DNA of 64,000 nucleotides, from the NCBI RefSeq assembly GCF_051020955.1, contig NC_135026.1, positions 5,804,501 through 5,868,500 on the forward strand, given 5' to 3'. Below, piece by piece: positions 32,761 through 45,430 of the stretch. Within the stretch, counting starts at the first letter, position 1. Each line of letters starts with the position of its first letter. The position numbers were made by a program, and so were the translations under genes. The DNA comes from Megalopta genalis (Eukaryota; Arthropoda; Insecta; Hymenoptera; Halictidae). The notes beneath the pieces were generated by a model, which did no database searches, was not told the origin of the DNA, and saw only the letters and a list, made by a program, of their open reading frames with translations.

Positions 32761-35233
32761 TGTCGTAATATCATTTATTGTAATATTTCCCACAAGTAAT
32801 CGAAAATGAAAAAATGAGTGACCTGTCATTCTGACGAGTCCCGTGAACCTAACATTAACAAACAGGTGGCAGCACCAGTAGCAGTCGCTATCCTTACGGT
32901 CAGGGTTATGTCAGTCCTGCCGCCACTTCGGCAACATCGAAACCCGTCATCACCATGAACAAAGCGCCACGGATAAAGAAAAAGATGACAGATCTTCTTT
33001 ATCGAACAGAGCCCGCAGCCTGGTCGGCGAACAGAGTCGTCCAGTTGCGGACAGTTCCGAGAGCTGGCCGGAGATGATCCAGATCTAAAGTATCGGGCTG
33101 ATTTAAATTCTAGCGATCCGATCTGCCGGCCGAGAAGAAGGCGTCGTGCCAAGGACAAGGATGACGGGTCTCACGAATGTAAAGCACGTCCGCGTCCGCG
33201 CGGCGACGCCTGTGTCCCGCTGCTGCACACGCAACTGGGATTGCTGCGCCGCCGAGCCGAGCCGAGCCGAGCCGGTGCAGCACGTGCGCGCACGCGAATA
33301 ATAGCCGAGCGCCTCTCTTGCGCGGCCGCTCTCGATATGGTCGCGGCTCTCCGTGTGTGCGTGCGCGCGCGCGCCCGCGTTCATATCGCGGATATCCACG
33401 GATAAACCGAGCACGTCTGTCTCTCTATCCGCGCGCGCTCGTGCGCGCTCACAGGAAGCCGGGCGTAAGAGGCCGGGACGCGTAGTGTTACAGTTAACGA
33501 GTATCGACGTGGCCAACTGAGCTGCCATGTCACCGGTGTCGTCCGCTGTTACCTTCTGCACTATGCATCGGCCTGCGCTTTTCTGCATATTCTGTACGGG
33601 GTGGCTTCTTGTCTGTGGCTCCGAGCGACACTTGTTCGGACCTCTTGATTATAATCACAAATAAATAAACAAACAACTAGCTAAATAAATAAACAAAGAA
33701 ATAAATAAAAGAGATAAAAAATGCGAATTCCGCGTGGAAATTCTACAGTTACAGAACTGATATTTTTACGGTATCTGTGCACAGTTATGATTGACGTTCC
33801 TGAATTTTTTCAGATTTTTTCACTCGGCGCATCGTTGTTGAAGAAAATAGAAACCAACCTTATTAACGTTTCCCGCGCGAAAGACCGAGCTAACCTCAGC
33901 GTTGTCGCTGTCAAAACGTTGCTCTGTAAATACGTTGATCGCTGATAAAACTTGAACGATTCACAAAGATAACTAAGAAATCGGAGCAAACAGTTTGGTC
34001 GATCCAGCGGCCGGTTTGTTCGAGCCAACGGTGTCCACGAGTGCGCTTCCATCGCCGAGCATTGTGTCTGTTGTGTCCGGCCGCTTGTTAAGAATTGCCG
34101 CGGCCGACAATGGCGGTTGACAAACTAGCAGGAAGCTGCGCGGAGTCTCGTTTTTCCCGCGGCGAGCCGTTTTTTCGTACGGCCGTGACTTCAGCGGGGT
34201 CGGCGCAGCGACGGCGCAGTTGAGAGCGCGTTGCCGCGGCGCGGCGCTGCGGTGGCCTTTTTGTCGCATTTATTACTGTTCCGGGGGGGACGTATCGTAA
34301 GTCCGTTCACCGATACGCGAAGCACTACCTCCGGGCGGCCGTAACTCCGTGGTTTCCGCGGTGGCACGTCGTCGTGTTCAACGAGCCTTTACGGCTACCA
34401 CGGCGACGGTCATTGTCAACCCGAAGGCACTTACGCTCGTGGACAATCGTTTTTGCCACCTTCGCGGGGGAACCCGGCCGGGTCGGGCGGGGATTTATGC
34501 TAACGCGTTAATAATGATAGGCTTTTTGTCGTCCCGCGCCGCGGCTTGTTGCCCCGGCTCAGCCGTACCACGTACGCGGCCGGCGGTGCTGTAACTTTGG
34601 CCACTTTATTGCCGCGCGGTTCCGGGGCTTATCGTCGATTAATGGTACGCAACGGTGCCGCTAAGTACGCGGCCCGGTGTATTAGACCGATAAAACGAGC
34701 CGTCCACCGGCGGGCCTGGCTGTAAACGCCCGATGCACGCGTTAGTTAACGCGCCGTCAACGTTCGTTAGTCAACGCCCTCCGCGCCCCGGACCCGCCAA
34801 GCGGCCGCGGCCTTATCTCCCTGCTGGGAAAACCACTTTCCGCGGACCCGATCCATCGTCGACGACCGAACTTCCATCGTACGGTGCACGGAGGCCTCGC
34901 GGGACTCGCTGGCGGTAGCTGTCCACGGCGATCTTAATTACAGTAAATTATTCTCCCTAATTCACGCTCGGATCGTGCACGAAAATGGACAATTTCGGTA
35001 GAGGAGATACGATTGTTCTCGAGCAGGCGACCTATACGCGGCGTCGTCCAGCCTGCCCCTCCGATATTCGCCGATTAGGATGGCCCAAGGTCAATCTGGG
35101 CCCACAGTCTATTTCTGACGCAAATTTGGGATTTTTTTGCCGGGAAGTGGGGGATCATTTAGCGGCGATGTTTCGTGGGTGGGTTCGCGCAGGTGTTCAG
35201 AGTCGGCATGAATTTTTTCATGGAGGAAGTGTG
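32761..35233. other. Mainly CpG-rich unique sequence
   Basis: Contains GCCGA pentamers at about 33251-33275, a CG run at 33361-33375 and AAATAAAT/AAACAAAC words at 33656-33715. A 161-codon minus-strand ORF (33103-33588) crosses these GC runs. No ORF has a recognisable domain, and none is called. Confidence 0.5.
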
Positions 35234-35273
35234 AGCAGGCCCCAGGGGACTGATGCTGCGCTCCACGTGTTAA

Positions 35274-35448
35274 CACGTTGAGCGCTCAGCCGATTTTTCT
35301 GGGTTATTTTTAACCATTCATTTTTTAACTTTGATACTTTGTCGGTCCCATGCTCCGTTGCTGTTCGAACGAAAAGTTCACTGTCAGTCCCAGGGGACTG
35401 ACGCCGACTAAATGGAAAGTCCACTGTCAGCCCCAGGGGGCTGACGTG
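35274..35448. mobile_element. Short TTAA-flanked piggyBac-like MITE
   Basis: TTAA lies at 35270-35273 and 35449-35452. The ends begin CACGTTGAGCG on the left and, read inwards, CACGTCAGCCCCC on the right, sharing only CACGT, so inverted ends are short. Two palindromes, TCAGTCCCAGGGGACTGA and TCAGCCCCAGGGGGCTGA, sit near the right end, and a related CCCCAGGGGACTGA precedes the left TTAA. No coding capacity. TTAA flanks make a piggyBac-type origin likely. Confidence 0.55.
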
Positions 35449-35452
35449 TTAA

Positions 35453-35704
35453 CGAGAAGGTTCGAAGTGTTCGTTAGGCTTCAGAGGAGTGACAAGTGGT
35501 AACCTGATCCGCTAAGGGGGGCGCTGGAGGGGGTCCTAGATATAAACACCGGGCCCAGGATGGCGATAAGGAGTTGAGAGGGGAGTGTGGTGTGGTACTA
35601 GTCTATGTATATTAACATATGGCTGAGGAGCGAGCATTGTTATGCAAAATAAAAATGTTTCGTTTGGGTTCGTTTAGATCTGGGATAGCGGAGGTGTAAA
35701 GAAA
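35453..35704. other. Unique intergenic sequence
   Basis: G-rich in the first half. Nothing recognisable. Confidence 0.5.
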
Positions 35705-35992
35705 TTAAGTAACTAACTGACTCACTGATTGACTGACTCACTGACTAACTTACTGACTGACTGACTAACTGACTAACTTACTGACTGACTGACTAACTGA
35801 CTAACTTACTGACTGACTGACTAACTGACTAACTGATTGAGTAATTGACTAACTTACTGACTGACGAACTAAGTAACTAACTGACTGACTGACTAACTGA
35901 TTGACTAACTTACTGACTGACTGACTGACGAACTAAGTAACTAAATAACTAACTAAATAACTAACTAACTAAATAACTAATTAAGTAACTAG
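35705..35992. repeat. (ACTG/ACTA)n tetranucleotide array
   Basis: Tetramers ACTG, ACTA and ACTT alternate. A 40-bp higher-order unit (ACTGACTGACTAACTGACTA then ACTT) repeats about three times at 35750-35830; AACTAAAT units dominate at the right end. Confidence 0.95.
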
Positions 35993-37600
35993 GTCTGAAA
36001 TAGCCCAGCCGTAGGTCAGCTCAGTCGTCTAAGTAACAAGCCATAGTTGCACGTCCTTTCCCCTATTTAGCCAACAAATTACCGCCGTACACGTTTCTAG
36101 AACCTCGGCTCTCGAAATAAACAAAAAAATTGCCCCACTTCGCCAGCCAAATGCCTCGCAAGCACCAATTAGTGCCGCGCCATACACTCAGAGACCACAC
36201 GAAGGAATAAAAACCGGGGACCGTCGTGCGCGAATGAAGCGATATCAGCCTCGTCCAGCATAAAGCCGGCGTGGCAACGTTAAGGCCCGTAGCCGCCGCC
36301 GCGGCCGCAACAAGGACAATTTGTAGGAGCATCTCGCGGCCGGTGCAACAATGCGGCTGGTGGCGGAGAGGAGCGGAAAATAAACGATAGCCGCCGTAAA
36401 TCAATCATCGCGGAAGGATGCGGGGCCGGTGCGCCGCGGGCCCGATCGGGGCCCGGAGCGCGCACAGGTGGACGACGAATCGCATAGGGACGGCAGAAAA
36501 CCGTCGACGGTGAGACGGGGAGGCCGTAATAAATTAAAAGTGAGCCGAGCCGAGCGGCGCGGCGCGGTCGCTTGCAAGAACAAGTGAATCCGGGGAGACG
36601 CAAAAATCCTTGAAAAATCCGACGATTATTCGAGCCGGGCTCGTTTAAATACACGGGAGCGTCCGGCGGGCTTAGCGGATTCAAAGAAAACCGACGAAAC
36701 TGACGGACAACGAGGGATAGGCCGCCCCTCGAGCGAGCCGGCCCCGCCGCGGCGGAGGGAGGGGGGAGGGCAAGAAACGGTCGCGCGGCCCTTCTTCCTC
36801 GCGCCGGCGTGTTTAGGAGCTGTTGGAACGCGATCCGCCTGATCGCCGCGGAAAAAGCCCGCCGAGCAATTTGTGACGACGCCGAGGTGCCGCCGCCGCC
36901 GCCGCCGCCGTAGCGATATAAGGCCCCGTGCGTTCGTGTGCGCGGACGTATATATCTTTATACAACACGTGTAACCGAGAAATATATGTCCGACGACGAT
37001 GGCGACCGGCGGCATCCAGTCGCGGCAAAAGACGTCGCACTGCTTCCCTCACTACTCCCCCCCCTCCCAGTCCCTCACTGAAGGATCGCCTGGATCGCTA
37101 TCATTAGCTCTAATACCTAGATAATTCGATAAAACTGAAAAATTCCGATGTCGCGTAACTGCGGGCCTGATGCATGGGGCCCCGGACGTACACCCATTTA
37201 AGGACACGCTCCCCCCACCGCTCGGATTTGTGTATTTAAAGCAGCATTACCTTTTTGTCGGGACACGCGGGCCTGGTTTCTTTAGGCCCGCCGGGCCAGC
37301 ACCGTTGTGCCGGCGCCTTTGCGTTCCTATTTGTTCCGACAGTTTGTGGGGTGGGCCGCACGCCATTTTGTTCGGGCGTGCATGGGTAATTTGGTTTTTA
37401 TGCGGAGCCGTTATTTCTGGGCCAGTTGCTGGAGACGCGGCCCGAGGTCAGTGAATCGAGGATTTTTCGCAGGCTCTGGAACGAAATTGACTGTTGTTTT
37501 TGAGTGTAGGCCGTTGTTTCGTTGATCAAACCGCTTCAAACATGGACAAATAGCGGCAACTGCGGTGGTCTGTGTGTAGAACTTGTTGATATTTTTGAAA
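35993..37600. other. CpG-rich unique sequence
   Basis: (GCC)n at about 36891-36911 and poly-C-rich words at 37058-37070. ORFs up to 134 codons are on overlapping frames and lack recognisable domains. No gene supported. Confidence 0.5.
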
Positions 37601-38750
37601 ATTTATCGTGTAGACGAACGCGTTTGGTGACAGCAATATATGACAGTCAATAGGGACACTTTAAACATGATCAAACAGCCTAAACGAGTGCATCCCATTT
37701 GCATATCGCGTAGCTAACGACAGTGATACGTATTCATTTATCTATTTCTGTTAGCATTAGTGGAACAGTTTATTTCCAGCAGTATACAACAATTTACGGA
37801 TAGGCTTCAGACATAGTCAAACATATTAAAGAGCTGTTTTTATATGTAACGTTCTTATTATGAAGGCATTTATAAAAGTCATTCTATTAATTTTTATTGC
37901 TAGTATATTTTATTACAACCAGTATGTGTCAATCAATATAAACATTTCAAACAGGGTCAAACATTTAAAAACAAAATGAGAATTACGTGCACATTAGAAA
38001 GGTATTTTTAAGTACCCTTCTACCTTTATTTAGTTAGTATCATTCCTAGAGTTCATCGCTACCAATGTATGCCAAACATTATAAACGTTTTAAACATGGT
38101 CAAACATGTTGAAACATTGCAAAGGCATTCCCACAAATCATTCTATCCCTTTTTATAACTGCTATATTTGGAGCCAATTACAAACATCAGTCAATAGACA
38201 TAGTTCGAACATAGTCAAACACTGTCAAACGTCTGAAACAGATGCACAAAACGATGACATTTTTACAAAGCATACTGTGTCCTTCTGTTACTAATATTCT
38301 TACACTGAATGACCACCGATTTCTATCAACCAGTAGACACACTTCAAACACAGTCAAACATTTTAAACAGTTGCACAAAACGAAGACATTTTTACAAACC
38401 ATACTATGTCCTTCTGTTACTAAATACTTTTACACTGAATGGTCACGGACTTATATCAACCAGTAGACACACTTCAAACACAGTCAAACATCTCAAACAA
38501 TTGCACAAATTGAAAATATTTCTACAAGGCATACTACGTCAAGGTTATGCCAATATTCCAACACTGAATGACAGCCAACAACCAGAAAATACACTTCAAA
38601 CACAGTTAAACATCTCAAACAGTTGCACAAATTGAAGACATTTCTATTACCAATACTCCAACGTTGGACGATCATCAACAATCATTAAACACACTTCAAA
38701 CACAGTCAAACATCTCAAAAAATGGCACAAAATACAACCATTTCAAAAAA
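37601..38750. repeat. About 130-bp tandem repeat with degraded left half
   Basis: In the right half ACACTGAATG-type words begin at 38302, 38432 and 38561, about 130 bp apart, followed by CACTTCAAACACAGTCAAAC in each unit. A fourth unit is about 30 bp shorter. Upstream to 37640, ATGGTCAAAC-like words recur at looser spacing, suggesting older diverged units. Lys/Thr/Ser-rich ORFs here are repeat artefacts. Confidence 0.85.
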
Positions 38751-39627
38751 CTCTCCTCTGCGTCAAATAACACCAAAATCTTTCAAAAATTGCACAAAAT
38801 CCGCAGTGATCCGATCAGTCAAATTTTCTGCATCCCTTCACAAAACCCGTTTGAAGTCGTTTGAGGGTCCAGAAAGGCACGCACGCGTTGCCTCGGTCGC
38901 AGAAAACACCCTGTACATAGGCTCGCCGTGCCGTTCTTATTAATATGGTTCGCTCGAGTCTCCTGTAGCGTCGTACACGCGTGGCCGGCCATTGAATTGC
39001 CACCTAAAGCCCCGACTCTGTCGATCGGGCAGCAAGTGCATTTATATTTGCCGGAGTGACGCCCGGCGTCCCTTGTACAGGCAGCTCGTGCCCGCCGCGG
39101 ACGGTCAAACGACGCGCGGCGTTTGTTATCGCCGCGAGAGGAAGACGACTCGTCCGCTAAAGTGCAAGTTCGCGGTCCCGGCCTTATACATCGCGGCTCC
39201 CACGGTGCGCCGGTGCGCATCGCGCGCGCTCCGCGGACCTATTGACTGCGGCTAACAAGGCCGCCGCTTGTACGAGGAAATGCATAGCAGAAACAGTACA
39301 CGCTTCTGGCTCGGCCAGCCGGAGACACACGGTGACGCGTCGATCCGGCGCGACGCTCGGTTACACGGGTTCAGATCGGCTTGATATTCCGAGCGCGGCT
39401 CCGGTTTCACGCGATCTTCTCCGCCGAAACGCTTCGCGGACACTGTCTTTGTCGCTCTGCAATTTACGCGTACGCAAAAACAGTTGTTATTTTATTGGAA
39501 CGTGTTAATTATATTAGGCAGTTTTGCATACTTTAATCATTTGAAATATTAAGGAATTGATTTTTCGGTTCAGTTTAGGAAATAAATTTGACTGTGGATT
39601 TATAGCGATGACGCAATGTTGCATATA
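38751..39627. other. CpG-rich unique sequence with an isolated transposon end
   Basis: ACACCCTG followed by TA at 38904-38913 resembles the right end of the CAGGGTGT class, but no left end is seen. Overlapping ORFs of 60-133 codons lack recognisable domains. No gene supported. Confidence 0.5.
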
Positions 39628-39893
39628 CAGGGTGACGAGAAATTATGTTACTTCCGGTATTAGGGGGTTCCCGAGGTCATTCCAAGCAACTTTTTCCTTT
39701 GCGCAAATTCAATCCGCGGCTTCGTTTGGAAGTTATTAAGGAAAAACTTTCGGCGCCACGCCCTCGCTCTCTGATTGGCTCCGCGTTTTATGTTAATAAC
39801 TCGTAAACGAAGCCTCGTAGAACATTTTCGCTAAAGAAAAAATTATTTCAAGTGACCTGAGGAACATAATTTCGAGTTTCTCTACAAGGTGTA
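39628..39893. mobile_element. Family A foldback MITE-like element, copy 4 (shortened)
   Basis: It starts CAGGGTGACGAGAAATTATG after TA and ends near TCTACAAGGTGTAC. The arms keep CAAGCAACTTTTTCCTT, AATCCGCGGCTTCGTTT and complementary ATAACTCGTAAACGAAGCC, with a GATTGGCTCC remnant of the centre. Its outermost bases resemble the 51489-52681 element more than copies 2 and 5, so it may be a hybrid. Central sequence is about 100 bp shorter than in full copies. Confidence 0.8.
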
Positions 39894-40725
39894 CAAATAG
39901 TCTGAATCATTGCGCGATATTTTATGATTCGATGTTGCGGATAAATATCGTGAAATTTATCCTGTAGAAGTTTTAATTTTGCGAAGATTCAGTTTCTAAG
40001 ATTTGAATTTGCCCAATCTTAGCGAAAACTTTTAATTTTCTGGAAACCTTAAGTTTCGAGAAAACTCGTCTCGCGCATGCGAGAAGTTGCAATCACGCGA
40101 AAACTTCAAATTCACGTCGACACGAAACGTCGCATGATTCGAGTCGATGAATCATTTGCGAATCTTGTTTCTCGGGAGAACATGGTAGCACGTTGTCAGC
40201 TGCTTTTGCCACAGAATTACAAGGAAAGAAAGCAACGGACCGGCAAAAAAGTGGAACCGTTGATGTTCGCGGTCGGGATTTTCTGGTGCGTAGCCAAAGA
40301 TTCGTTCTGCTTCGAAAAAGTATCTTTTGTCGGCGGTCGAGCGAGGCGATCGTGTGAAAGTGTTAAGAGCCGATACCTCTTTCTTCCGATATAAGACGTT
40401 TTTGCCTGTTATTTGCCATTCGGAGAGTCGAATAATCTTCGGCGTGGTCGTCGTGAAAGTCGTTGGGCGTGTTCGGTCCGCCACGAAAACGCGATACCGG
40501 TCGAAATAAATTGAGATCTTTTTATCCAATTGTCAGAAGAAATGTTCGGCTGCTATCTTTATCCGGTGCCGGGACAATTTGTTGCGTGCGTAAAAATCAT
40601 TATCGTGCTCTTACGAACTTTATCCTCGACTTTAATCATTTCTTCTTTTTACGGCTTTACGAATATATAGGGTGGCCGATTTATGCTCGTTATTGTGCTC
40701 TACTGTTTTATCTTGATTGTAAGAA
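39894..40725. other. Unique intergenic sequence
   Basis: Mixed composition. Overlapping ORFs of 105 and 125 codons on opposite strands (40077-40529) have no recognisable domain. No gene supported. Confidence 0.5.
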
Positions 40726-41105
40726 AAATACTGAATAAAAATGGCAACAAAAATACTGAATAAAAATTGCAACAAAAATACTGAATAAAAATTGTAGCAA
40801 AAATATTTAATAAAAATGGCAACAAAAATACTGAATAAAAGTTGCAACAAAAATGCTGAACAAAAATTGCAACAAAAATATATAATAAAAATTTTAGCAA
40901 AAATATTTAATAAAGATGGCAATAAAAATATTTAATAAAAATGGCATCAATAATACATAATAAAAATTGCAACAAAAATACTGAATAAAAATTATAGTAG
41001 CAATATTTAATAAAAATTGCAACAAAAATACTGAGTAGAAAATGCAATAAAAATACATAATAAAAATTGCAACAAAAATATATAATAAAAATGACAACAA
41101 CAATT
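40726..41105. repeat. 25-bp minisatellite, about 15 units
   Basis: CTGAATAAAA begins at 40731, 40756 and 40781, exactly 25 bp apart. Units vary as ACTGAATAAAAATTGCAAC or ATTTAATAAAAATGGCAAC. Because 25 is not a multiple of three, the Phe/Ile-rich minus-strand ORFs cycle through frames and are artefacts. Confidence 0.95.
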
Positions 41106-41754
41106 TTCTATGCTGTTTAAAAAAGCAACGAAGAGCATCGATGCTTTTTCTTTTAACGAATGGAATTCATTGAAGAGTGGAGGGGGGGGGGAGGAGAGAG
41201 CGCGTCACGTTCATGAATTATCGAGCGCACGAATTGGAATGGGAAATTGACAAATCGGCCCGCTGTTTACCGTAAATTGGCCGTTGCCGTAGCCGCGTCA
41301 GCTTCGTTAATTACCGCCAACGAAAACCAATAAGGACCGGGAGGCACGTGACGAGACGAAACCCATTAGTCGTTGCAAAATTTCTGCGGCTGGTATCGGC
41401 CACGGTGTCACTGAAAAAAGCAGCGCACAGCGTTCTTGTTAACTGTGTTCCGACGCCTATGGGCCGCGAGACACCTTAATTACCATATCCGAAAAAAGTG
41501 TATAAAATAACCAGAAATTTCTAATCCACGATTCTGATAGTTTTATCTTGAACCATTGTTTTGCAACGACAACATTTACAGCAGCCGTTGTGTATTCGCG
41601 AAATGTCCGAAAATATTTGCAATTATTTATTTAGGTGATAGTTTATAGTTTAAATGATAGTTTATCAATGATCGATTTATAATGTTTTGGGTGGAGCTAC
41701 AACAGTCTTGTTCAAGATTGAAAAAGAATACAGAGCTGCTGCAACCTCCGACTG
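41106..41754. other. Unique intergenic sequence
   Basis: GGAGGGGGGGGGAGGAGAG purine run at 41180-41200, otherwise mixed. No gene supported. Confidence 0.5.
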
Positions 41755-42265
41755 TTGCTGTCAACATTGGAATTCCAAGAATAATAAATTTCACTAGAAA
41801 ATCTAGGGGAAACGATCACCCGATCCGAGAAGACATCGTAATTCCAAGCGTAAGTTTCATCAGAAAATCTAGAAGGAAAAGAATTACCTGGTCAGACTTA
41901 TTTTTGCATTACAACTGCGTTTATTCTTACATTACAATTGCAAGAATAAATTTCACTAGAAAATCTAGGGAAAAATTATCACCTGATCCGACAAGACATT
42001 ATAATTCCAAGAGTAAATTTTACCAGAAGATCTAGGAAAAAAAGAATTACCTGGTCAGACTTGGCGTTACACCTCTAAGAATAAATTTCACTAGAAAATC
42101 TAGGGGGAAATTATCACCTGATCAGACAAAACATTGTAATTCCAAGAATAAGTTTCACCAGAAAATCTAGGAAAAAAAGAAATACCTAGTCAGACTTGAC
42201 ATTCCAACTGCAAGAATAAACTTCACTAGAAAACCTAGGGGAAAAGTATCGCCTGATCGAATCTA
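41755..42265. repeat. About 60-bp repeat arranged in about 120-bp pairs
   Basis: Each half-unit has CAAGAATAAATTTCACTAG, AAAATCTAGG and a TCACCTGATC or TTACCTGGTC block. CACTAG versions alternate with CACCAG or CATCAG versions, giving a two-unit higher-order period. A 117-codon ORF over part of it is an artefact. Confidence 0.85.
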
Positions 42266-43204
42266 TATATCGAATCTATAATCTATATATCACAGTCTCC
42301 AGGCTCACTGACAACTGTATCTATTATTTGTTAGCCGGGCCAGCAATGATTCCGTCCCCATAGATCCGCGCGGTATCCGTCGAGCAGAATCGTTTGGATT
42401 TTTCCGGTGGCATCCGGTTGTAGGGATCGATAAGAAACCCGGGGAGCTACGAAAACCGTTGCTTTACATACGACCGGCGACGATTACGAGCCGGGGACAT
42501 GTTCGCCGGTGAAACGGTCCTGCATGTCCCCGTGATGTGTATCGGCACGGCCGCGCGCGCCGCATATTACCATTACAATGGTTTACAACGCTGTATCGGC
42601 ACGGATCTCACGTGGACGATCTAGCTGGTAGGCGCACACTGTTTTCTGGCCGCGTAAAAAGCCACGGTGGCCGGGCTTCTCCTAGATCCGGCCGGATCCC
42701 GCTCCGGGCCGCGCGCTTGTTCCTCGCGTTATCTCCGGCTCCGCGAGAATTCAGCCGCATTTTATCGAGGATTTTTCATCGAACACTGTTCGCAACATTG
42801 TTAGCCGGCGCAGGCCCGATACTCTTTCAAGAATTCTTTCACCTCACGTTCACCATCCAGCGAGCGGGTCGATTCCGAGAACAATGGGGTTCTAATGGAT
42901 GCCGATAAAAAATGGACCTTGGCTACCATTTGCATGACCGTACCATTTCCTGGCTGCACGCCGGCCACGTATTAATAATTCCCTCGGATGATGTATTACG
43001 TTGTTTGCTGACCGACGATCTTTATTCATTTACAGCAGCGGAATAATATCGCTTTCTTGTCCTTTGTGAAAATAAAAAAGTAAAAGGTGTCGAGAATGTT
43101 CATTTTTGCACTCCGTGTTAACATTGACGGCGAACTATCTATTGTAAATAAAACTACTCGGAATTTGTTTCTATAGTAACCTAAACGTGTCAACTATCAA
43201 AACT
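42266..43204. other. Unique sequence, CpG-rich to 42900
   Basis: A 123-codon plus-strand ORF (42537-42908) lacks any recognisable domain. No gene supported. Confidence 0.5.
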
Positions 43205-44640
43205 GAAGACAAAAATAATTATAACCTTAACAAAAGAATGACAATGCGAACGTAACGCTATCTATTGGTGCAAACCGAAATTACATTCTTGCCAACCCAA
43301 TATAAATATCTAAGAAACCATGCATTTTGTACTCAGAAAATGGTATACAGGGTGTCCCAAAAATGTCGCGCAATCTGAAAGTGGCGGGTTCCTCAGGTCA
43401 TTCGAAGCAACTTTTTCCTTCACAAAAATTTTCTCCGAGGCACCGTTAACGAGTTATTAACGAAAAACAGTGACCAATGAGAGGCGAGCTCAGTTGGCGC
43501 GAGGCGACCGAACCAATGAGCGGAACTGGGCTTCGTGCGCTGGTTCGCTGGGCCGCTTCGCGTCAGCCGTACTTGATTCTTACTGGTCACTGTTTTTCGT
43601 TAATAACTCGTTAATGGTGCCTCGGAGAAAATTTTTGTAAAGGAAGAAACTGTTTCAAATGATCTGAGGAATCCGCCATTACCGGATTGCGAGACATTTT
43701 TGGGACACTCGGTATATTCTGAAAGAAGAGATCTAGATCTATAACCTTACAAAGTGTGAACGTAATCCGTAACCGCCTACGTGCGCTCCTCTTTCCGAAT
43801 TTAGACCCAACAGCCAGAGTGCTCTAACCTCACTGCGCTATCAAAAAATGAACACCATTATGATTTTATCTTCCTCAGTACTATGTCATCCCTACAATTC
43901 AATTTGAGAAATATATGCTGTCAAGATATAAAGATCACGACTGCTTGGTGATTGTCCCAAACTAAATTTCCTTAGAATAGTGCAAACTGTATTATCGATC
44001 GATAACAGAAAAACTGAACTGTAAATATTTAAATACGTTTAGTGGATCCAATACCGATTTCAAATCACTGAAACGATAGAACCTGCGAGTTTCGTTGTCC
44101 AGGAGAATTCGAGATTGTAACAAAAGAATGACAATGCGAACATAATGCTATCTATTGGCACAAACCGAAATTACTTTCTTGCCACAAAGCAATATAAATA
44201 TCTAAGAAACCGTGCATTCTGTATCCAGAAAATGGTATATATTCTGAAAGAGGAGAACAAGATCTACAACCTTACAAAGTGTGAACGTAATCCGTGACCG
44301 CCTAACTGCGCTGCCCTTTCCGAATTTAGACCCAGAGTGCTCTAACCTCACTGCGCCAACAAAAAAATGAACACCATTATGATTTTATCTTCCTCAGTGC
44401 TATGTCATCCCCTCAATTCAATTTGAGAAATATATGCTGTCAAAATATGAAGATCACGACTGCTTGGTGACTATCCTAAACGAAATTTCCCTAGAATAGT
44501 GCAAACTGTATTACCGATCGATAACAGAAAAACCAAACTGTACATATTTAAATACATTTAGTGGATTCAATACCGATTCCAAATCACTGAAACGGTAGAA
44601 CCTGAGAGAGTTTCGTTGTCCAGGAGAATTCGAGAGCGTA
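43205..44640 (+). repeat. Family R, left arm: two direct 523-bp units
   Basis: Both units carry TCTATTGGTGCAAACCGAAA or a variant, TTTCCGAATTTAGACCCA, AATGAACACCATTATGATTT and TATCGATCGATAACAGAAAA, and end GTCCAGGAGAATTCGAGA. The first is interrupted by family A copy 5; the second is uninterrupted. No coding capacity. Confidence 0.9.
43348..43712. mobile_element. Family A foldback MITE-like element, copy 5
   Basis: 365 bp, the same length as copy 2, starting CAGGGTGTCCCAAAAATGTC and ending TTTTGGGACACTCGG, flanked by TA. The arms form a long hairpin with GAGTTATTAACGAAAAAC and CCAATGAGAGGCGAG. Two paralogous empty sites, at 44233-44245 and in reverse complement at 46928-46940, read GGTATATATTCTG. 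Removing the element and one TA from this locus gives exactly that sequence. This directly shows a TA target-site duplication. Confidence 0.95.
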
Positions 44641-45274
44641 GTTCACGAAAGTGTCCCGGATAGCGAAAGATGCCCGTCGACTGAAATTGTCCGAGGTACG
44701 ATCCGGAAACACGGTGGAGATTCAGCAGCGATCCGATTTAAAAATCTAATCGATCTTGTCGCGATGCATACCGGGGCCGAACTGCATCGGCTGCTCGATG
44801 CACGACCCAGGCAAACGGCAGCAGAAGCGAGGAGTTGTAGTGCCTTGTCGCAGCGACACCTAGCCCGGCCACCTATCCATGCATTATACATCTAATGTTA
44901 GTTGCATGAGGTATACGAAGGCGCTAAGGCCCATCTTCCCAGGGCTCCGGTGTTTATAAGATCGGACACCGACGTGTCTACCTGTCGTCAAAGCCCGCGT
45001 CGTTCTTTCGTAGTCCTTCACCTGCTCGGTTGGGCGGTTTCGCATAATGCCGCGGCGCATTTTAAATGGCGGCGAACACGCGATAGTTTAATGGCGCCGT
45101 TGACAAGCGCGAGCCTCCGCCGTCTTGGACGTTGATGAGACCCCCGGCGGCGATGCCGCGCGACGATATCGTAAAACGGTTTAGAAAATTCTACGTGTCG
45201 TTTCACGGAACCTTGTTCTTTTCTTACTATTGGTTACCGCGTTGCCGTTGTTTGCTCGAGGAAATATTCTATCG
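44641..45274. other. Unique spacer between family R arms
   Basis: CpG-rich, with short ORFs (60-82 codons) on both strands and no recognisable domain. Confidence 0.5.
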
Positions 45275-45430
45275 GGTTGGCAAGAATGTAATTTCGGTTT
45301 GCGCCGATAGATAGCGTTATGTTTGCATTGTCATTCTTTTGTCACGCTCTCGAATTCTCCTGGACAACGAAACTCATTTGAAACATTTCAGTGATTTGGA
45401 ATCGGCGTTGGATCCACTAAACGTATTTAA
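45275..45430 (-). repeat. Family R, right arm, portion left of the TTAA insertion
   Basis: Reverse complement of the junction between two tandem units: CATTCTTTTGTCACGCTCTC followed by GAATTCTCCTGGAC. This shows that the inverted arm was also tandem before interruption. It starts inside a unit at GGGTTGGCAAGAATG. Confidence 0.9.

Noticed and set aside
40668..40690. TATAGGGTGGCC as a left end of a CAGGGTGT-class element
   Set aside because: It lacks the CAG start and has no partner end beyond the 25-bp array.
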